The notes below the pieces were generated by a model that saw only the letters and a list, made by a program, of their open reading frames with translations, made no database searches and was not told the origin of the DNA. 40,579 nucleotides of DNA. It comes from Pseudomonadota bacterium (GTDB lineage: Bacteria; Pseudomonadota; Gammaproteobacteria; Steroidobacterales; Steroidobacteraceae). Made by a program: the position numbers and the translations under genes. Of this stretch, positions 7,856 through 16,386 are shown in pieces (position 1 is the stretch's first letter; each line of letters opens with the position of its first letter). The stretch is taken from the NCBI GenBank assembly GCA_025355105.1, contig JANYAE010000129.1, positions 1 through 40,579 on the forward strand. Reading direction: 5' to 3'.

Positions 7856-8950
7856 CTACGGCACGATCGTCATGAAGACGTAGACGACGAAGATGACCAG
7901 CAGCACCACACCGTGCAGCGCGATGGTGGTGCCGGTACGAAGCGCGAGGGCGTTCACGAACAGCGCCAGCATGAGCAGCACCATCGACTTGGTATCGATC
8001 CCGAGCGTGAGCCTCGACCCGGAGAGGATCGACAGCAGGCTCACCGCCGGGATGGTCAGGCCGATGCTCGCGAGCGCGGACCCGAGCGCGAGGTTGAGGC
8101 TCGTCTGCACGCGGTTGTCACGCGCGGCACGGAGCGCCGACAGGGCTTCCGGCAGCAAGATGATAGCCGCGATGATGACGCCGACGATGGCATTGGGCGC
8201 GCCGGCGCGCGCGACCGCCGCCTCGAGACCTGGGGCCAGTACCTTCGCCAGCAGCACGACCGCGGCCAGGCACACCACCAGCAGTACCGCGCTGGTCGCC
8301 GTGATCCTGTTGCTGGGCCGGTGCGCGTGGCTTTCGGCACCCTGCCGGCCGTGCAGGAAGAATTCCCGATGGCCGACCGTCTGCGTGAACACGAAGGCCC
8401 CATAGACCACCAGCGAGACGACGGCGATCAGCGCCAGCTGGCTGTCGGAGTACCAGGGCCCAGGCGTCGTCAGCGTGTAGTTCGGAAACACGAAAGCCAT
8501 CACCGTGATCGTCGCCAGTGCGACCAGCGCCGCACTGACGCCGTCGAGGCTGTAGTGCTGCTCGCGATGCGCGATCCCACCGACCAGCAGGCTGAGCCCG
8601 ACGATGCCCGTCAGGATGATCATCACCGCGGCGAACACCGTGTCCCGCGCCAGCGCGGCGGCCTGCGGGCCGCCGGCGACCATCAACGAGACGATCAGCG
8701 CGACTTCGATCAGCGTCACCGCGAGGGCGAGCACGAGCGTGCCGTAGGGTTCGCCGATGCGCGCGGCGATGACCTCGGCATGATGCACGGCGGCCAGCAC
8801 GCTGCCGACGAGGCCGGCGGCGACCAGCACCAGGAACCCACCGCCGAGGCCCAGCCACGCGCCGAGGAGGAGCGCCCACCCGAGCACGGGCGCGGCGATC
8901 GTCCATTTTGGAGGGCCGCGCGGCTTGACAGGGGGAACGAGCGTCTTCAT
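7856..8950 (-). CDS. chaA: ChaA-type calcium/sodium:proton antiporter
   Basis: A 364-residue inner-membrane protein of the Ca2+/cation antiporter superfamily, closest in appearance to ChaA/y4hA-type ionic transporters. About 11 hydrophobic helices fill the protein. Two acidic-helix motifs typical of the alpha repeats are present: GEPYGTLVLALAVTLIEVALIVSLM in the first half and ILLPEALSALRAARDNRVQTSLNLALGSALASIGLT in the second. A His-containing loop (GRQGAESHAHRPSN) separates the halves. The start at 8950 has GAGGATGG upstream; a longer frame to 9007 adds 19 charged residues. The expected role is proton-driven export of Ca2+ or Na+/K+. The TetR gene begins 697 nt upstream on the same strand; its 3' end is 88 nt away. 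Confidence 0.88.
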   Translation of the reverse strand: MKTLVPPVKPRGPPKWTIAAPVLGWALLLGAWLGLGGGFLVLVAAGLVGSVLAAVHHAEVIAARIGEPYGTLVLALAVTLIEVALIVSLMVAGGPQAAALARDTVFAAVMIILTGIVGLSLLVGGIAHREQHYSLDGVSAALVALATITVMAFVFPNYTLTTPGPWYSDSQLALIAVVSLVVYGAFVFTQTVGHREFFLHGRQGAESHAHRPSNRITATSAVLLVVCLAAVVLLAKVLAPGLEAAVARAGAPNAIVGVIIAAIILLPEALSALRAARDNRVQTSLNLALGSALASIGLTIPAVSLLSILSGSRLTLGIDTKSMVLLMLALFVNALALRTGTTIALHGVVLLVIFVVYVFMTIVP

Positions 8951-9038
8951 GCCATCCTCATGATCGCGTCGGTCGCTGCCGTGTCGTTCGACCGCCCGAG
9001 CCGCCATCGCGCGCCATTCGCCGCGACGGAATCCCGGC

Positions 9039-9647
9039 CTAGGCGGAGTAGTGACTGAGGAAGAAGTCAGCGGCCGCGCCGACCACTTTGCGCTGCTCGC
9101 GAAGCGAGAGCGGCGGCTGGCCGAGTGTCACCTGCGGCCAGAACGCCGCGCCCTTGACGATGCTTTCCAGCTGCTGCGCCGCGACTGCCGGATCACCGAC
9201 CTTCAGGCGCCCGCCCTTGTGCGCCGCGCGGATCCAGCTGACCAGTCCGCCTTCCTTCTGGTCCAGGCGATTGACCATGTCCTGCGCGCGCTCCGGCGAG
9301 TGGATGAAAGCGGCGATGGCGACGCGCGACAGGGCTAGGAAGTTGTCGTCGGCCAGCGTCGCCATCTTCTGCATCAGCAGATTGATGAGCTGCTCGCGCA
9401 GCGGAGTCTCGGCGCGGTAAGGCGCATCGGCCGGGGTGACGCTGCTCTGCCAGAGCGCGCGCAGCGTCTCGGCGAACAGTTCCTCCTTGCTCGGGAAGTG
9501 GTTGTACAGCGTGCGCTTGGACACCTCGGCGCGCGCAGCCACCTTGTCGACGCTGGTGGCATCGAAGCCATTGGCGCGGAACTCGGCGATCGCCGCCTGG
9601 ACGATCGCCTCGCGCTTGCGGTCGGTAAGGCGCTGTTTCGCGGGCAT
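9039..9647 (-). CDS. TetR family transcriptional regulator
   Basis: A 202-residue TetR/AcrR-type repressor. The helix-turn-helix is at residues ~8-55: REAIVQAAIAEFRANGFDATSVDKVAARAEVSKRTLYNHFPSKEELF, nearly canonical. The rest is a helical ligand-binding and dimerisation domain with an AefR-like/TetR_C appearance (FLALSRVAIAAFIHSPERAQDM). The start at 9647 (MPAKQRL) places the DNA-binding domain right at the N-terminus; the frame runs open to 9815 without family sequence. The gene is divergent from a metallo-hydrolase, and a perfect 15-bp palindrome lies between them at 9703-9717, so it probably represses itself and the hydrolase. The ligand is unknown. Confidence 0.93.
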   Translation of the reverse strand: MPAKQRLTDRKREAIVQAAIAEFRANGFDATSVDKVAARAEVSKRTLYNHFPSKEELFAETLRALWQSSVTPADAPYRAETPLREQLINLLMQKMATLADDNFLALSRVAIAAFIHSPERAQDMVNRLDQKEGGLVSWIRAAHKGGRLKVGDPAVAAQQLESIVKGAAFWPQVTLGQPPLSLREQRKVVGAAADFFLSHYSA

Positions 9648-9669
9648 GGACGAATAATACACCTGGCAG

Positions 9670-9698
9670 TTTACTTTTCCAAAAGGGCCGCCTAGACT
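9670..9698 (+). promoter_or_regulatory. Predicted promoter of the metallo-hydrolase gene
   Basis: TTTACT (9670-9675) and TAGACT (9693-9698) are 17 nt apart, each matching four of six consensus bases. The start point would fall at about 9705, inside the palindrome at 9703-9717, which is a good place for repression. Confidence 0.4.
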
Positions 9699-9702
9699 GA
9701 AA

Positions 9703-9717
9703 ACTACACCGTGTAGT
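9703..9717. promoter_or_regulatory. TetR operator candidate (15-bp perfect palindrome)
   Basis: ACTACAC-C-GTGTAGT is a perfect 7+1+7 palindrome in the intergenic space between a tetR-type gene and the divergent metallo-hydrolase. Size, symmetry and position fit a TetR-family operator controlling both genes. Confidence 0.6.
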
Positions 9718-9785
9718 GTAGATTCGGAAAGATCCTGATCCCCCGCCACCTTGAGCGTCTCGGCCCCGCAGGAAGGCCTCATCTC

Positions 9786-10907
9786 ATGAATCTCATGAAT
9801 CGCGATTCGACACACGCCGCCGGCCTGGCCAGTGCCGGCCGCTCCCTGTCACCGCAGCAGCCCGACGGCCGTTTTCGCAACGTGACCCCGCGCGCCGCGC
9901 CGGGGCTTGCGCGCCAGCTGGCGCTGGCCTGGCACGTCCTGACGCAGAAGCCGGACGGCACGGTACCGCGCGCGCCGATTCCGGTGCACCGTCTCAGCGC
10001 CGATGCGCTGGCGCTCGCGCCGGAGGCGAGCATCTACCGGCTCGGGCATTCGACGCTGCTGCTCAAGATGGACGGCGCCTTCTGGCTGACCGATCCCGTG
10101 TTCTCCGAGCGTGCGTCTCCGGTCCAGTGGGCCGGGCCGAAGCGCTTTCACGCGCCACCGATCGGCATCGACGACCTGCCGCCGGTCCGCGGCGTGATTC
10201 TCTCGCATGACCACTTTGACCACCTGGACCGCGACGCGATCCTCGCGCTGGCACCGAAGGTGGAGGTGTTCGTGACGCCACTCGGCGTCGGCGAGCGGCT
10301 GATCCGCTGGGGTGTGGCGCCGGGCAAGATCCGCCAGCTGGACTGGTGGCAGGCAACGACGGTCAGCGGCGTGCAGCTGGTCGCGACGCCGGCACAGCAT
10401 TTTTCGGGCCGTGGAGTGGCCGACGCCAATCGCACGCTATGGGCGTCGTGGGTGATCGTCGCCGGCCCGCTGCGCCTGTTCTTCAGCGGCGACACCGGCT
10501 ACCACGCCGACTTCAAGACGATCGGCGAGCACTACGGCCCCTTCGACGTCACCCTGCTCGAGACCGGCGCGTACAACGCGCTCTGGCCTGACGTGCACAT
10601 GCAGCCGGAGGAAACGCTGCAGGCACATCGGGACCTGCGGGGGCGCTGGCTCATGCCGGTGCACAACGGCACCTTCGATCTCGCCATGCACGCCTGGTGG
10701 GAGCCGTTCGTCCGCATCCAGGCGCTGGCCGAAGCGGCCGGCATCGCGCTCGCGACGCCGGCGATGGGGGAGCGGATGTCCTTGCTGCAACCGCACGCCG
10801 GCCGACACTGGTGGCTGGACGCGCTGCCGGCGGCCGAAGCGGCCTCAGCGCCGCTCGCGACTCGCGGCGAGGTTGAGCTCATGCCGGCTGCGGACGCTGC
10901 GTCGTGA
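9786..10907 (+). CDS. Metallo-beta-lactamase-fold hydrolase (UlaG/NAPE-PLD-like)
   Basis: A 373-residue metallo-hydrolase. The metal-binding signature HxHxDH is present as SHDHFDHLD, followed by the later ligands in TPAQHFSGR, FSGDTGYHADF and MPVHNGTFDLAMHAW. The region IYRLGHSTLLLKMDGAFWLTDPVFSERASP and the overall length match the group that includes NAPE-hydrolysing phospholipase D and RomA-like proteins. No signal peptide is seen, so it is probably cytoplasmic. AGGAAGG lies 9 nt before ATG 9786; a second ATG at 9795 is possible. It is divergent from a TetR regulator with a shared operator, suggesting induction by a small molecule. Substrate may be a phospholipid, lactone or phosphodiester; not decidable here. 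Confidence 0.88.
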   Translation: MNLMNRDSTHAAGLASAGRSLSPQQPDGRFRNVTPRAAPGLARQLALAWHVLTQKPDGTVPRAPIPVHRLSADALALAPEASIYRLGHSTLLLKMDGAFWLTDPVFSERASPVQWAGPKRFHAPPIGIDDLPPVRGVILSHDHFDHLDRDAILALAPKVEVFVTPLGVGERLIRWGVAPGKIRQLDWWQATTVSGVQLVATPAQHFSGRGVADANRTLWASWVIVAGPLRLFFSGDTGYHADFKTIGEHYGPFDVTLLETGAYNALWPDVHMQPEETLQAHRDLRGRWLMPVHNGTFDLAMHAWWEPFVRIQALAEAAGIALATPAMGERMSLLQPHAGRHWWLDALPAAEAASAPLATRGEVELMPAADAAS

Positions 10908-10935
10908 GCCGAGCGGCGAGGGCTCAGGAGGCCGG

Positions 10936-10964
10936 GGGCCGCGCCGCGACCGCGGCGCCGGCCC
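10936..10964. terminator. GC-rich hairpin between convergent genes
   Basis: GGGCC-GCGCCGCG (10936-10948) pairs with CGCGGCGCCGGCCC (10951-10964), giving a 13-bp stem with one bulged G and a very tight loop. It lies between the 3' ends of the convergent metallo-hydrolase and TetR genes, so it could serve both. No T-tract follows on either side. Confidence 0.4.
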
Positions 10965-11020
10965 CGGCGCGGCGGCACGCGCACGGCATCCCAGTCGCAG
11001 CCGCGCGGGCGGCCGGCGGA

Positions 11021-11620
11021 TCAGGCGGTGTGCGCGCCGACGAGTGCGCGCGCGGCCTTCGCGGCATTCTCCGCCGGACCGTGATCGCCGCCGAAGGTGA
11101 GCTTGGTGAAGTAGCTCCCTTCCCAGAGCAGCATCAGCGAGTCGCCGAGCGCATCGGCGTCGCGCGCGCCGGTCGCGTGCGCGAGTTCGCGAAAGCGCCG
11201 GCGCAGTTCCGCCTTGAAGCCCTCGACGACGGCGCGCGCCGGGTGGCTCGGCTCGGCGATCTCGACGGCCGCGTTGGCAAGCGCACAGCCGCGCGACTCC
11301 ACCGCGCAGGCCTTGCGCCGTTGCGCGTCGAACAGCGACTCAATCTGGGCGCGCGCATCGCCGCTGTGCGCGGCTACGGTCTCGTCCCACCACTTCCAGG
11401 CCTCGTGCTCCTGGCCGCGAAGGTACTCGGCAACCAGCGCGTCCTTCGAGGCGAAGCAGCGGTAGAAGCTCATCTTGTTGGTGCCGGCCTCGCACGCGAT
11501 GGTGTCGACGCCTACCGCGCGGATGCCGCGGCGATAGAAGAGGTCGCGCGCGGTTTGCATGATGCGGTCATGCACGCGCAGCTTCGGCGGCTGAGAAATA
11601 ACCTCTTTCCGTACAACCAT
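11021..11620 (-). CDS. TetR family regulator of the RND efflux operon
   Basis: A ~199-residue TetR repressor. The helix-turn-helix is at residues ~18-60: RIMQTARDLFYRRGIRAVGVDTIACEAGTNKMSFYRCFASKDALVAEYL. The C-terminal half resembles TetR_C regulators (CALANAAVEIAEPSHPARAVVEGFKAELRRRF). Three in-frame ATGs exist (11638, 11626, 11620); the one at 11620 has AGGG 8 nt upstream and is preferred. The gene is divergent from the membrane fusion protein gene and next to a 20-bp perfect palindrome inside that operon's promoter, so it is the likely local repressor of the pump and of itself. A cytoplasmic Cys near the effector domain (KACAVESRGC) is notable but unexplained. Confidence 0.92.
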   Translation of the reverse strand: MVVRKEVISQPPKLRVHDRIMQTARDLFYRRGIRAVGVDTIACEAGTNKMSFYRCFASKDALVAEYLRGQEHEAWKWWDETVAAHSGDARAQIESLFDAQRRKACAVESRGCALANAAVEIAEPSHPARAVVEGFKAELRRRFRELAHATGARDADALGDSLMLLWEGSYFTKLTFGGDHGPAENAAKAARALVGAHTA

Positions 11621-11656
11621 TTGCATCGCCCTCGGCAAATGCGAGTCATTCGCCTC

Positions 11657-11685
11657 TTGACACGTTACTTACCGGTAAGTAACTT
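11657..11685 (+). promoter_or_regulatory. Predicted promoter of the RND efflux operon
   Basis: A consensus -35 TTGACA (11657-11662) is followed after exactly 17 nt by TAACTT (11680-11685), a weak -10. The palindrome at 11664-11683 fills the spacer, so repressor binding would block RNA polymerase directly. The leader to the ATG at 11854 is about 160 nt. Confidence 0.5.
11664..11683. promoter_or_regulatory. TetR operator candidate (20-bp perfect palindrome)
   Basis: GTTACTTACC and GGTAAGTAAC form a gapless, perfect 20-bp palindrome with the centre TTACCGGTAA, a form common for TetR-family operators. It lies between tetR and the efflux operon and inside the predicted promoter spacer. A degenerate second copy follows at 11698-11712. 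Confidence 0.7.
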
Positions 11686-11697
11686 CTAGACCCAATA

Positions 11698-11712
11698 GTG
11701 ACTGACCGGTAA
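11698..11712. promoter_or_regulatory. Possible secondary operator half-site
   Basis: This stretch matches the left 15 bases of the 20-bp palindrome at 13 positions, including the ACCGGTAA core, but its right arm is lost. The two centres are 34 bp apart, about three helical turns, so it could aid cooperative binding. Confidence 0.3.
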
Positions 11713-11853
11713 CACCTGCTGCCTAGCATCCGGTGCTTGCCGGGGTAAGTCAAGTCCGGGGCAACCGCGAGCCGAGAGGCGGCGGCCGGTTCCGGCGACA
11801 CGCTTCATAGGCCTGTTTCGTCTGGTTTTTTTCGGGAATGTTGGGGAGTCATC

Positions 11854-13110
11854 ATGCTGTTCTCTCGTCGTCTTTCTCTCAGGATCGCCGCACCCTTCGG
11901 CCTCGCCCTCACGGCGCTTGCCGTCATCCTGCTGATCGCGGGCGCCGGACGCTCCGGCGCCAAGCCGCTGTCGGCCGCGCCGGCGCCGCTCACGGCAGTG
12001 ACCGTGGCGCCGGTGCTGCACCGGCCGTTGCGCGAGTGGCAGGAGTTCAGCGGCCGCCTGCAGGCCGTGAACAGCGTCGAGCTCCGCCCGCGCGTCAGCG
12101 GCTACGTCGATCGCGTCGCCTTCCAGGACGGCGCGCGGGTGCGCAAGGGCCAGCTGCTCTTCCAGATCGATCCCCGTCCGTTCCAGGCCGAGGTGAATCG
12201 CCTGCTCGCGGAGCGCAGCCGCAGCGCCTCGGACCTCGAGCTGGCGCGCGCCAACCGTGCGCGGGCGGAGCGACTCATCGACGCCCACGCGATCTCGCGC
12301 GAGGAGTACGAGCGCCTCGGCGCGGCGCAGAACTCGGCGCTCGGTGCGCTGCACTCGATCGACGCCTCGCTGCAGGCGGCGCAGCTCAATCGCGAGTTCA
12401 CCGAGGTGCGCGCGCCGATCGACGGCCACGTCTCGCGCGCACTGATCACCGCGGGCAACCTCGTGAGCGGCGCGAGCGTCCTGACGACCCTGGTCTCGGA
12501 TGACCCAGTGTTCGTCTACTTCGACGCCGACGAGCAGACCTACCTCCGCTACGCGGCGGCGAAACGTGGCGAGGGCCGCGCCAAGGGCGAAACGTCCGGC
12601 GTGTACATCGGCCTCGCCGACGAGAGCGGCTATCCACACCCGGCGGCGCTCGACTTCATCGACAACCAGGTGGATGCAACCACCGGCACGATCCGCGCGC
12701 GCGCGGCGCTCGCCAACCCGGACGGCCGCTACACGCCGGGCCTGTTTGCGCGCGTCCGGCTGGTCGGCGGCGAGGTCCGCGACAGCGTGCTGGTCGAGGA
12801 CCGCGCCGTCGGCACCGATCTTTCGAAGAAGTTCGTGCTGACGCTCGCTCCCGGCGACCGCATCGAGTACCGCCTGGTGGAGCTCGGTCCCGAGATCAAC
12901 GGGCTGCGCGTCGTCGAAAAGGGCCTGGCCCCGGGCGAGCTCGTGGTCGTCAACGGCCTGCAGCACGTGCGGCCGGGGCAGACGGTCGCGCCGACGCGGA
13001 CCGAGATGAACGAGGTGCCCGCCGGCCTCGCCCAGGTCGTCGAAGGCCCGCTGCGTGCCACCGTACCGCGCGTCGGCCACGTCGCGCCGCAGGTTGCCGG
13101 CCCCGGCTGA
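11854..13110 (+). CDS. RND efflux membrane fusion protein (MexE/AcrA type)
   Basis: A 418-residue periplasmic adaptor. The N-terminal hydrophobic segment (~10-32, LRIAAPFGLALTALAVILLIAG) anchors or exports it. Next come the lipoyl half-motif VELRPRVSGYVDRVAFQDGARVRKGQLLFQIDPRPFQAEVNR, an alpha-hairpin (~105-165), the second lipoyl half (FTEVRAPIDGHVSRALITAGNLVSG), a beta-barrel (DFIDNQVDATTGTIRARAALANPDGRYTPGLFARV) and a membrane-proximal domain. The pattern is closest to MexE/BpeE-like adaptors. GGGGAG lies 6 nt before the ATG. It is first in the efflux operon, 27 nt before the pump gene, and would connect the pump with the outer-membrane channel. Drug specificity cannot be read from sequence. 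Confidence 0.95.
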   Translation: MLFSRRLSLRIAAPFGLALTALAVILLIAGAGRSGAKPLSAAPAPLTAVTVAPVLHRPLREWQEFSGRLQAVNSVELRPRVSGYVDRVAFQDGARVRKGQLLFQIDPRPFQAEVNRLLAERSRSASDLELARANRARAERLIDAHAISREEYERLGAAQNSALGALHSIDASLQAAQLNREFTEVRAPIDGHVSRALITAGNLVSGASVLTTLVSDDPVFVYFDADEQTYLRYAAAKRGEGRAKGETSGVYIGLADESGYPHPAALDFIDNQVDATTGTIRARAALANPDGRYTPGLFARVRLVGGEVRDSVLVEDRAVGTDLSKKFVLTLAPGDRIEYRLVELGPEINGLRVVEKGLAPGELVVVNGLQHVRPGQTVAPTRTEMNEVPAGLAQVVEGPLRATVPRVGHVAPQVAGPG

Positions 13111-13137
13111 AGTGACCGCCCCCGCCAAGGAATCGCC

Positions 13138-16100
13138 ATGAACCTCTCCCAGTTCTTCATCGGCCGGCCGATCTTCGCCGGTGTGCTGTCGGCGTTGATC
13201 TTTCTCGCCGGCCTGATCGCGCTGCCGTCGCTGCCAGTCAGCGAATACCCGGAGGTCGTGCCGCCGACCGTCGTCGTGCGCGCCACCTATCCGGGCGCCA
13301 ACCCGAAAGTCATCGGCGAGACCGTCGCGAGTCCGCTCGAGCAGTCGATCAACGGCGTGGAGGGGATGCTCTATCAGTCCTCGCAGGCCACCGCCGACGG
13401 CGTGATGACGCTGACCGTAACTTTCGCGCTCGGCACCGACATCGACAAGGCGCAGGTGCAGGTCCAGAACCGAGTTGCGCAGACGCTGCCGAAGCTCCCC
13501 GACGTCGTGCAGCGGCTCGGCGTCGTCACCAACAAGGCCTCGCCGGACCTGACGATGGTCGTGCACCTCATCTCGCCGGACAACCGCTACGACACTCTGT
13601 ACCTGTCGAATTACGCCCAGCTGCGCGTCAAGGATGAGCTCGCGCGCCTCGACGGCGTCGGCGACGTGCGGGTGTTCGGCGCCGGCCAGTTCTCGATGCG
13701 CGTCTGGCTGGACCCCGAGAAGATCGCGAGTCGCAACCTGACCGCGCAGGACGTCATCGCGGCGATTCGCGAGCAGAACGTGCAGGTGGCCGCCGGCCAG
13801 CTCGGCGCACCGCCGGCGGCAAGCGCCACGGAATTCCAGCTGGCGATCAACGCCAAGGGCCGGCTGACGACCGCGGAGGACTTCCGCAACATCGTAGTCA
13901 AGACCGGCGCGGCCGGGCAGATGACGCGGCTCAAGGACGTCGCGCGCGTCGAGCTCGGCGCCGAGACCTACGCGCTGCGGGCGCTGCTCGACAACCAGTC
14001 GGCCGCGGCGATCCCGATCTTCCAGCGTCCGGGCAGCAATGCGATCGCGATCTCAGAGCACGTGCGCGCCAAGATGGCGGAGTTGAAGCGCGACTTCCCG
14101 CAGGGCGTCGACTACCAGATTGTCTACGACCCGACGGTCTTCGTCCGCGGCTCGATCGACGCGGTCGTGCACACGCTGCTCGAGGCGCTGCTGCTGGTCG
14201 TCGTCGTCGTCATCGTGTTCCTTCAGACCTGGCGCGCGTCAGTGATCCCGCTGATCGCCGTACCGGTGTCGCTGGTCGGCACCTTCGCGGTGATGCCGCT
14301 GTTTGGCTTCTCGTTGAATGCGCTGTCGCTGTTCGGGCTGGTGCTGGCGATCGGCATCGTCGTGGACGACGCGATCGTCGTGGTCGAGAACGTCGAGCGC
14401 AACATCGGCAACGGGCTGACGCCGATTGAGGCCACGCGTCAGGCGATGCGCGAGGTGACCGGGCCAATCATCGCGACGGCGCTGGTGCTGTGCGCCGTGT
14501 TCGTCCCGACCGCGTTCATCAGCGGCCTGACGGGCCAGTTCTACAAGCAGTTCGCGCTCACCATCGCGATCAGCACGGTGATCTCGGCGTTCAATTCGTT
14601 GACGCTGTCGCCGGCGCTTGCCGCGCTGCTGCTCAAGGCGCACGGCGCGGTCCCGGACCGGCTGACACGGGTGCTCAACCGGCTGCTGGGTGGCTTCTTC
14701 CGGCCGTTCAACCGGTTGTTCGGGCTGTTCTCGCAGCGCTACGTCGGCGTCGTCGGCCGCGTGCTTCGGGCCGGCGCGGTCGTGCTGTTCGTCTACGGTG
14801 GGCTCATCGCCCTGACCTACGTCGGCTTCAACAAGACCCCGACGGGCTTCGTGCCATCACAGGACAAGCAGTATCTGGTCGGATTCGCGCAGCTGCCGGA
14901 CGCGGCGACGCTCGATCGCACCGAGTCGGTCATCCGCCGGATGGGCGAGATCGCGCTCAAGCAGCCGGGCGTCGATCACGCGGTCGCCTTCCCCGGGCTC
15001 AGCATCAACGGCTTCACCAACAGCCCGAATTCCGGGGTCGTGTTCGTGACCTTGAAGCCCTTTGCCGAGCGCACCGGGCAGGAGCAGTCCGCGGCCGCCA
15101 TCGCGATGGCGCTCAACCAGCAGTACGGCGGGATCCAGGAGGCCTACATCGCCATGTTCCCGCCGCCGCCGGTCATGGGGCTCGGCACCATCGGCGGATT
15201 CCGGCTGCAGGTGGAGGACCGCGGCGGTCTCGGCTTCGAGGAGTTGTACCGGCAGACGCAGAACCTGATCAACAAGGGCCGGCAGCTGCCGGAGCTGCAA
15301 GGCCTCTTCTCGAGTTACCAGGTGAACGTCCCGCAGGTGGACGCCGACGTCGACCGCGAGAAGGCCAAGTCGCAGGGCGTTTCGGTGCAGGACCTGTTCG
15401 ACACGATGCAGGTTTACCTCGGCTCGCTGTACGTCAACGACTTCAACGCCTTCGGCCGCACCTACTCGGTGACGGCGCAGGCGGAGCCCGCCTTCCGGCT
15501 GCAGGCGGAGGACATCGTCAAGCTCAAGACCCGCAACAGTGCCGGCGACATGATCCCGCTCGGCTCGTTCGTGACCGTGCGGCAGTCCGCCGGCCCGGAC
15601 CGGGTCATGCACTACAACTCGTACGCGACCGCCGAGATCAACGGCGGCGCAGCGGCCGGTTTCAGTTCCGGGCAGGCGCAGGCCGCGATCGAGCGCCTCG
15701 CGCGCCAGGAGCTGCCGAATGGCATGAGCTTCGAATGGACCGAGCTGACCTACCAGCAGATCATCGCCGGCAACACGGCCGTCTGGATCTTCCCGCTGGT
15801 CGTGCTGCTCGTGTTCCTCGTGCTCGCGGCGCAGTACGAGAGCCTGGGGTTGCCGCTCGCCGTCATCCTGATCATGCCCATGGTGCTGCTGTCGGCGATC
15901 CTCGGCGTGACGCTGGCGCACGGCGACAACAACATCTTCACGCAGATCGGGTTGATCGTGCTGGTCGGCCTCGCCAGCAAGAACGCGATCCTGATCGTTG
16001 AGTTCGCCCGCGATCGGGAGCTCCTCGGCGCTGACCCGGTGCAGGCGACGCTGGACGCCGCGCGGCTGCGCCTCCGGCCGATCCTCATGACCTCGCTCGC

Positions 16101-16341
16101 GTTCATTCTCGGCGTCGTGCCGCTCGTGACCTCCACCGGCGCAGGCGCCGAGATGCGCCATGCGATGGGCATCGCCGTGTTCTCCGGCATGGTCGGTGTC
16201 ACGGTGTTCGGCCTGCTGCTGACGCCGCTCTTCTACGTCGTCGTCCGCCGGATCACGGCGCGGTTGGCTGGCGGCCGGCAGGCGCTGGCCGCCGCTCCCG
16301 CGCTCCTGCCGCCTGAGCTCGGCCACGAGGGCAGCGGCTGA
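13138..16341 (+). CDS. RND multidrug efflux pump, HAE1 family (MexF/AcrB type)
   Basis: A 1067-residue inner-membrane proton-driven exporter, full length for the family. It starts MNLSQFFIGRPIFAGVLS, has the porter-domain signature SQATADGVMTLTVTFALGTDIDKAQVQVQNR, then the first helix block with the proton-relay Asp pair in GIVVDDAIVVVENVER, a second periplasmic loop and a second helix block with the relay Lys in LVGLASKNAILIVEF. All these key residues are intact. It resembles MexF more than AcrB in local motifs. A good ribosome site (AAGGAA) precedes the ATG. Together with its neighbours it should form a MFP-RND-OMF pump controlled by the divergent TetR. Likely substrates are amphipathic antibiotics, solvents or biocides, as inferred from the family. 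Confidence 0.97.
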   Translation: MNLSQFFIGRPIFAGVLSALIFLAGLIALPSLPVSEYPEVVPPTVVVRATYPGANPKVIGETVASPLEQSINGVEGMLYQSSQATADGVMTLTVTFALGTDIDKAQVQVQNRVAQTLPKLPDVVQRLGVVTNKASPDLTMVVHLISPDNRYDTLYLSNYAQLRVKDELARLDGVGDVRVFGAGQFSMRVWLDPEKIASRNLTAQDVIAAIREQNVQVAAGQLGAPPAASATEFQLAINAKGRLTTAEDFRNIVVKTGAAGQMTRLKDVARVELGAETYALRALLDNQSAAAIPIFQRPGSNAIAISEHVRAKMAELKRDFPQGVDYQIVYDPTVFVRGSIDAVVHTLLEALLLVVVVVIVFLQTWRASVIPLIAVPVSLVGTFAVMPLFGFSLNALSLFGLVLAIGIVVDDAIVVVENVERNIGNGLTPIEATRQAMREVTGPIIATALVLCAVFVPTAFISGLTGQFYKQFALTIAISTVISAFNSLTLSPALAALLLKAHGAVPDRLTRVLNRLLGGFFRPFNRLFGLFSQRYVGVVGRVLRAGAVVLFVYGGLIALTYVGFNKTPTGFVPSQDKQYLVGFAQLPDAATLDRTESVIRRMGEIALKQPGVDHAVAFPGLSINGFTNSPNSGVVFVTLKPFAERTGQEQSAAAIAMALNQQYGGIQEAYIAMFPPPPVMGLGTIGGFRLQVEDRGGLGFEELYRQTQNLINKGRQLPELQGLFSSYQVNVPQVDADVDREKAKSQGVSVQDLFDTMQVYLGSLYVNDFNAFGRTYSVTAQAEPAFRLQAEDIVKLKTRNSAGDMIPLGSFVTVRQSAGPDRVMHYNSYATAEINGGAAAGFSSGQAQAAIERLARQELPNGMSFEWTELTYQQIIAGNTAVWIFPLVVLLVFLVLAAQYESLGLPLAVILIMPMVLLSAILGVTLAHGDNNIFTQIGLIVLVGLASKNAILIVEFARDRELLGADPVQATLDAARLRLRPILMTSLAFILGVVPLVTSTGAGAEMRHAMGIAVFSGMVGVTVFGLLLTPLFYVVVRRITARLAGGRQALAAAPALLPPELGHEGSG

Positions 16342-16386
16342 AGCGCAGCCGGCCGCCGCGCGTCGCCGATCTGACAAGGAATTCGC

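Noticed and set aside
11686..13566. 626-codon minus-strand frame over the fusion protein and pump genes
   Set aside because: Antisense shadow; its sequence mirrors the codons of the sense genes and has no domains.
14490..16001. 503-codon frame inside the RND pump gene
   Set aside because: Out-of-frame shadow of the pump gene; extremely Arg/Gly-rich.
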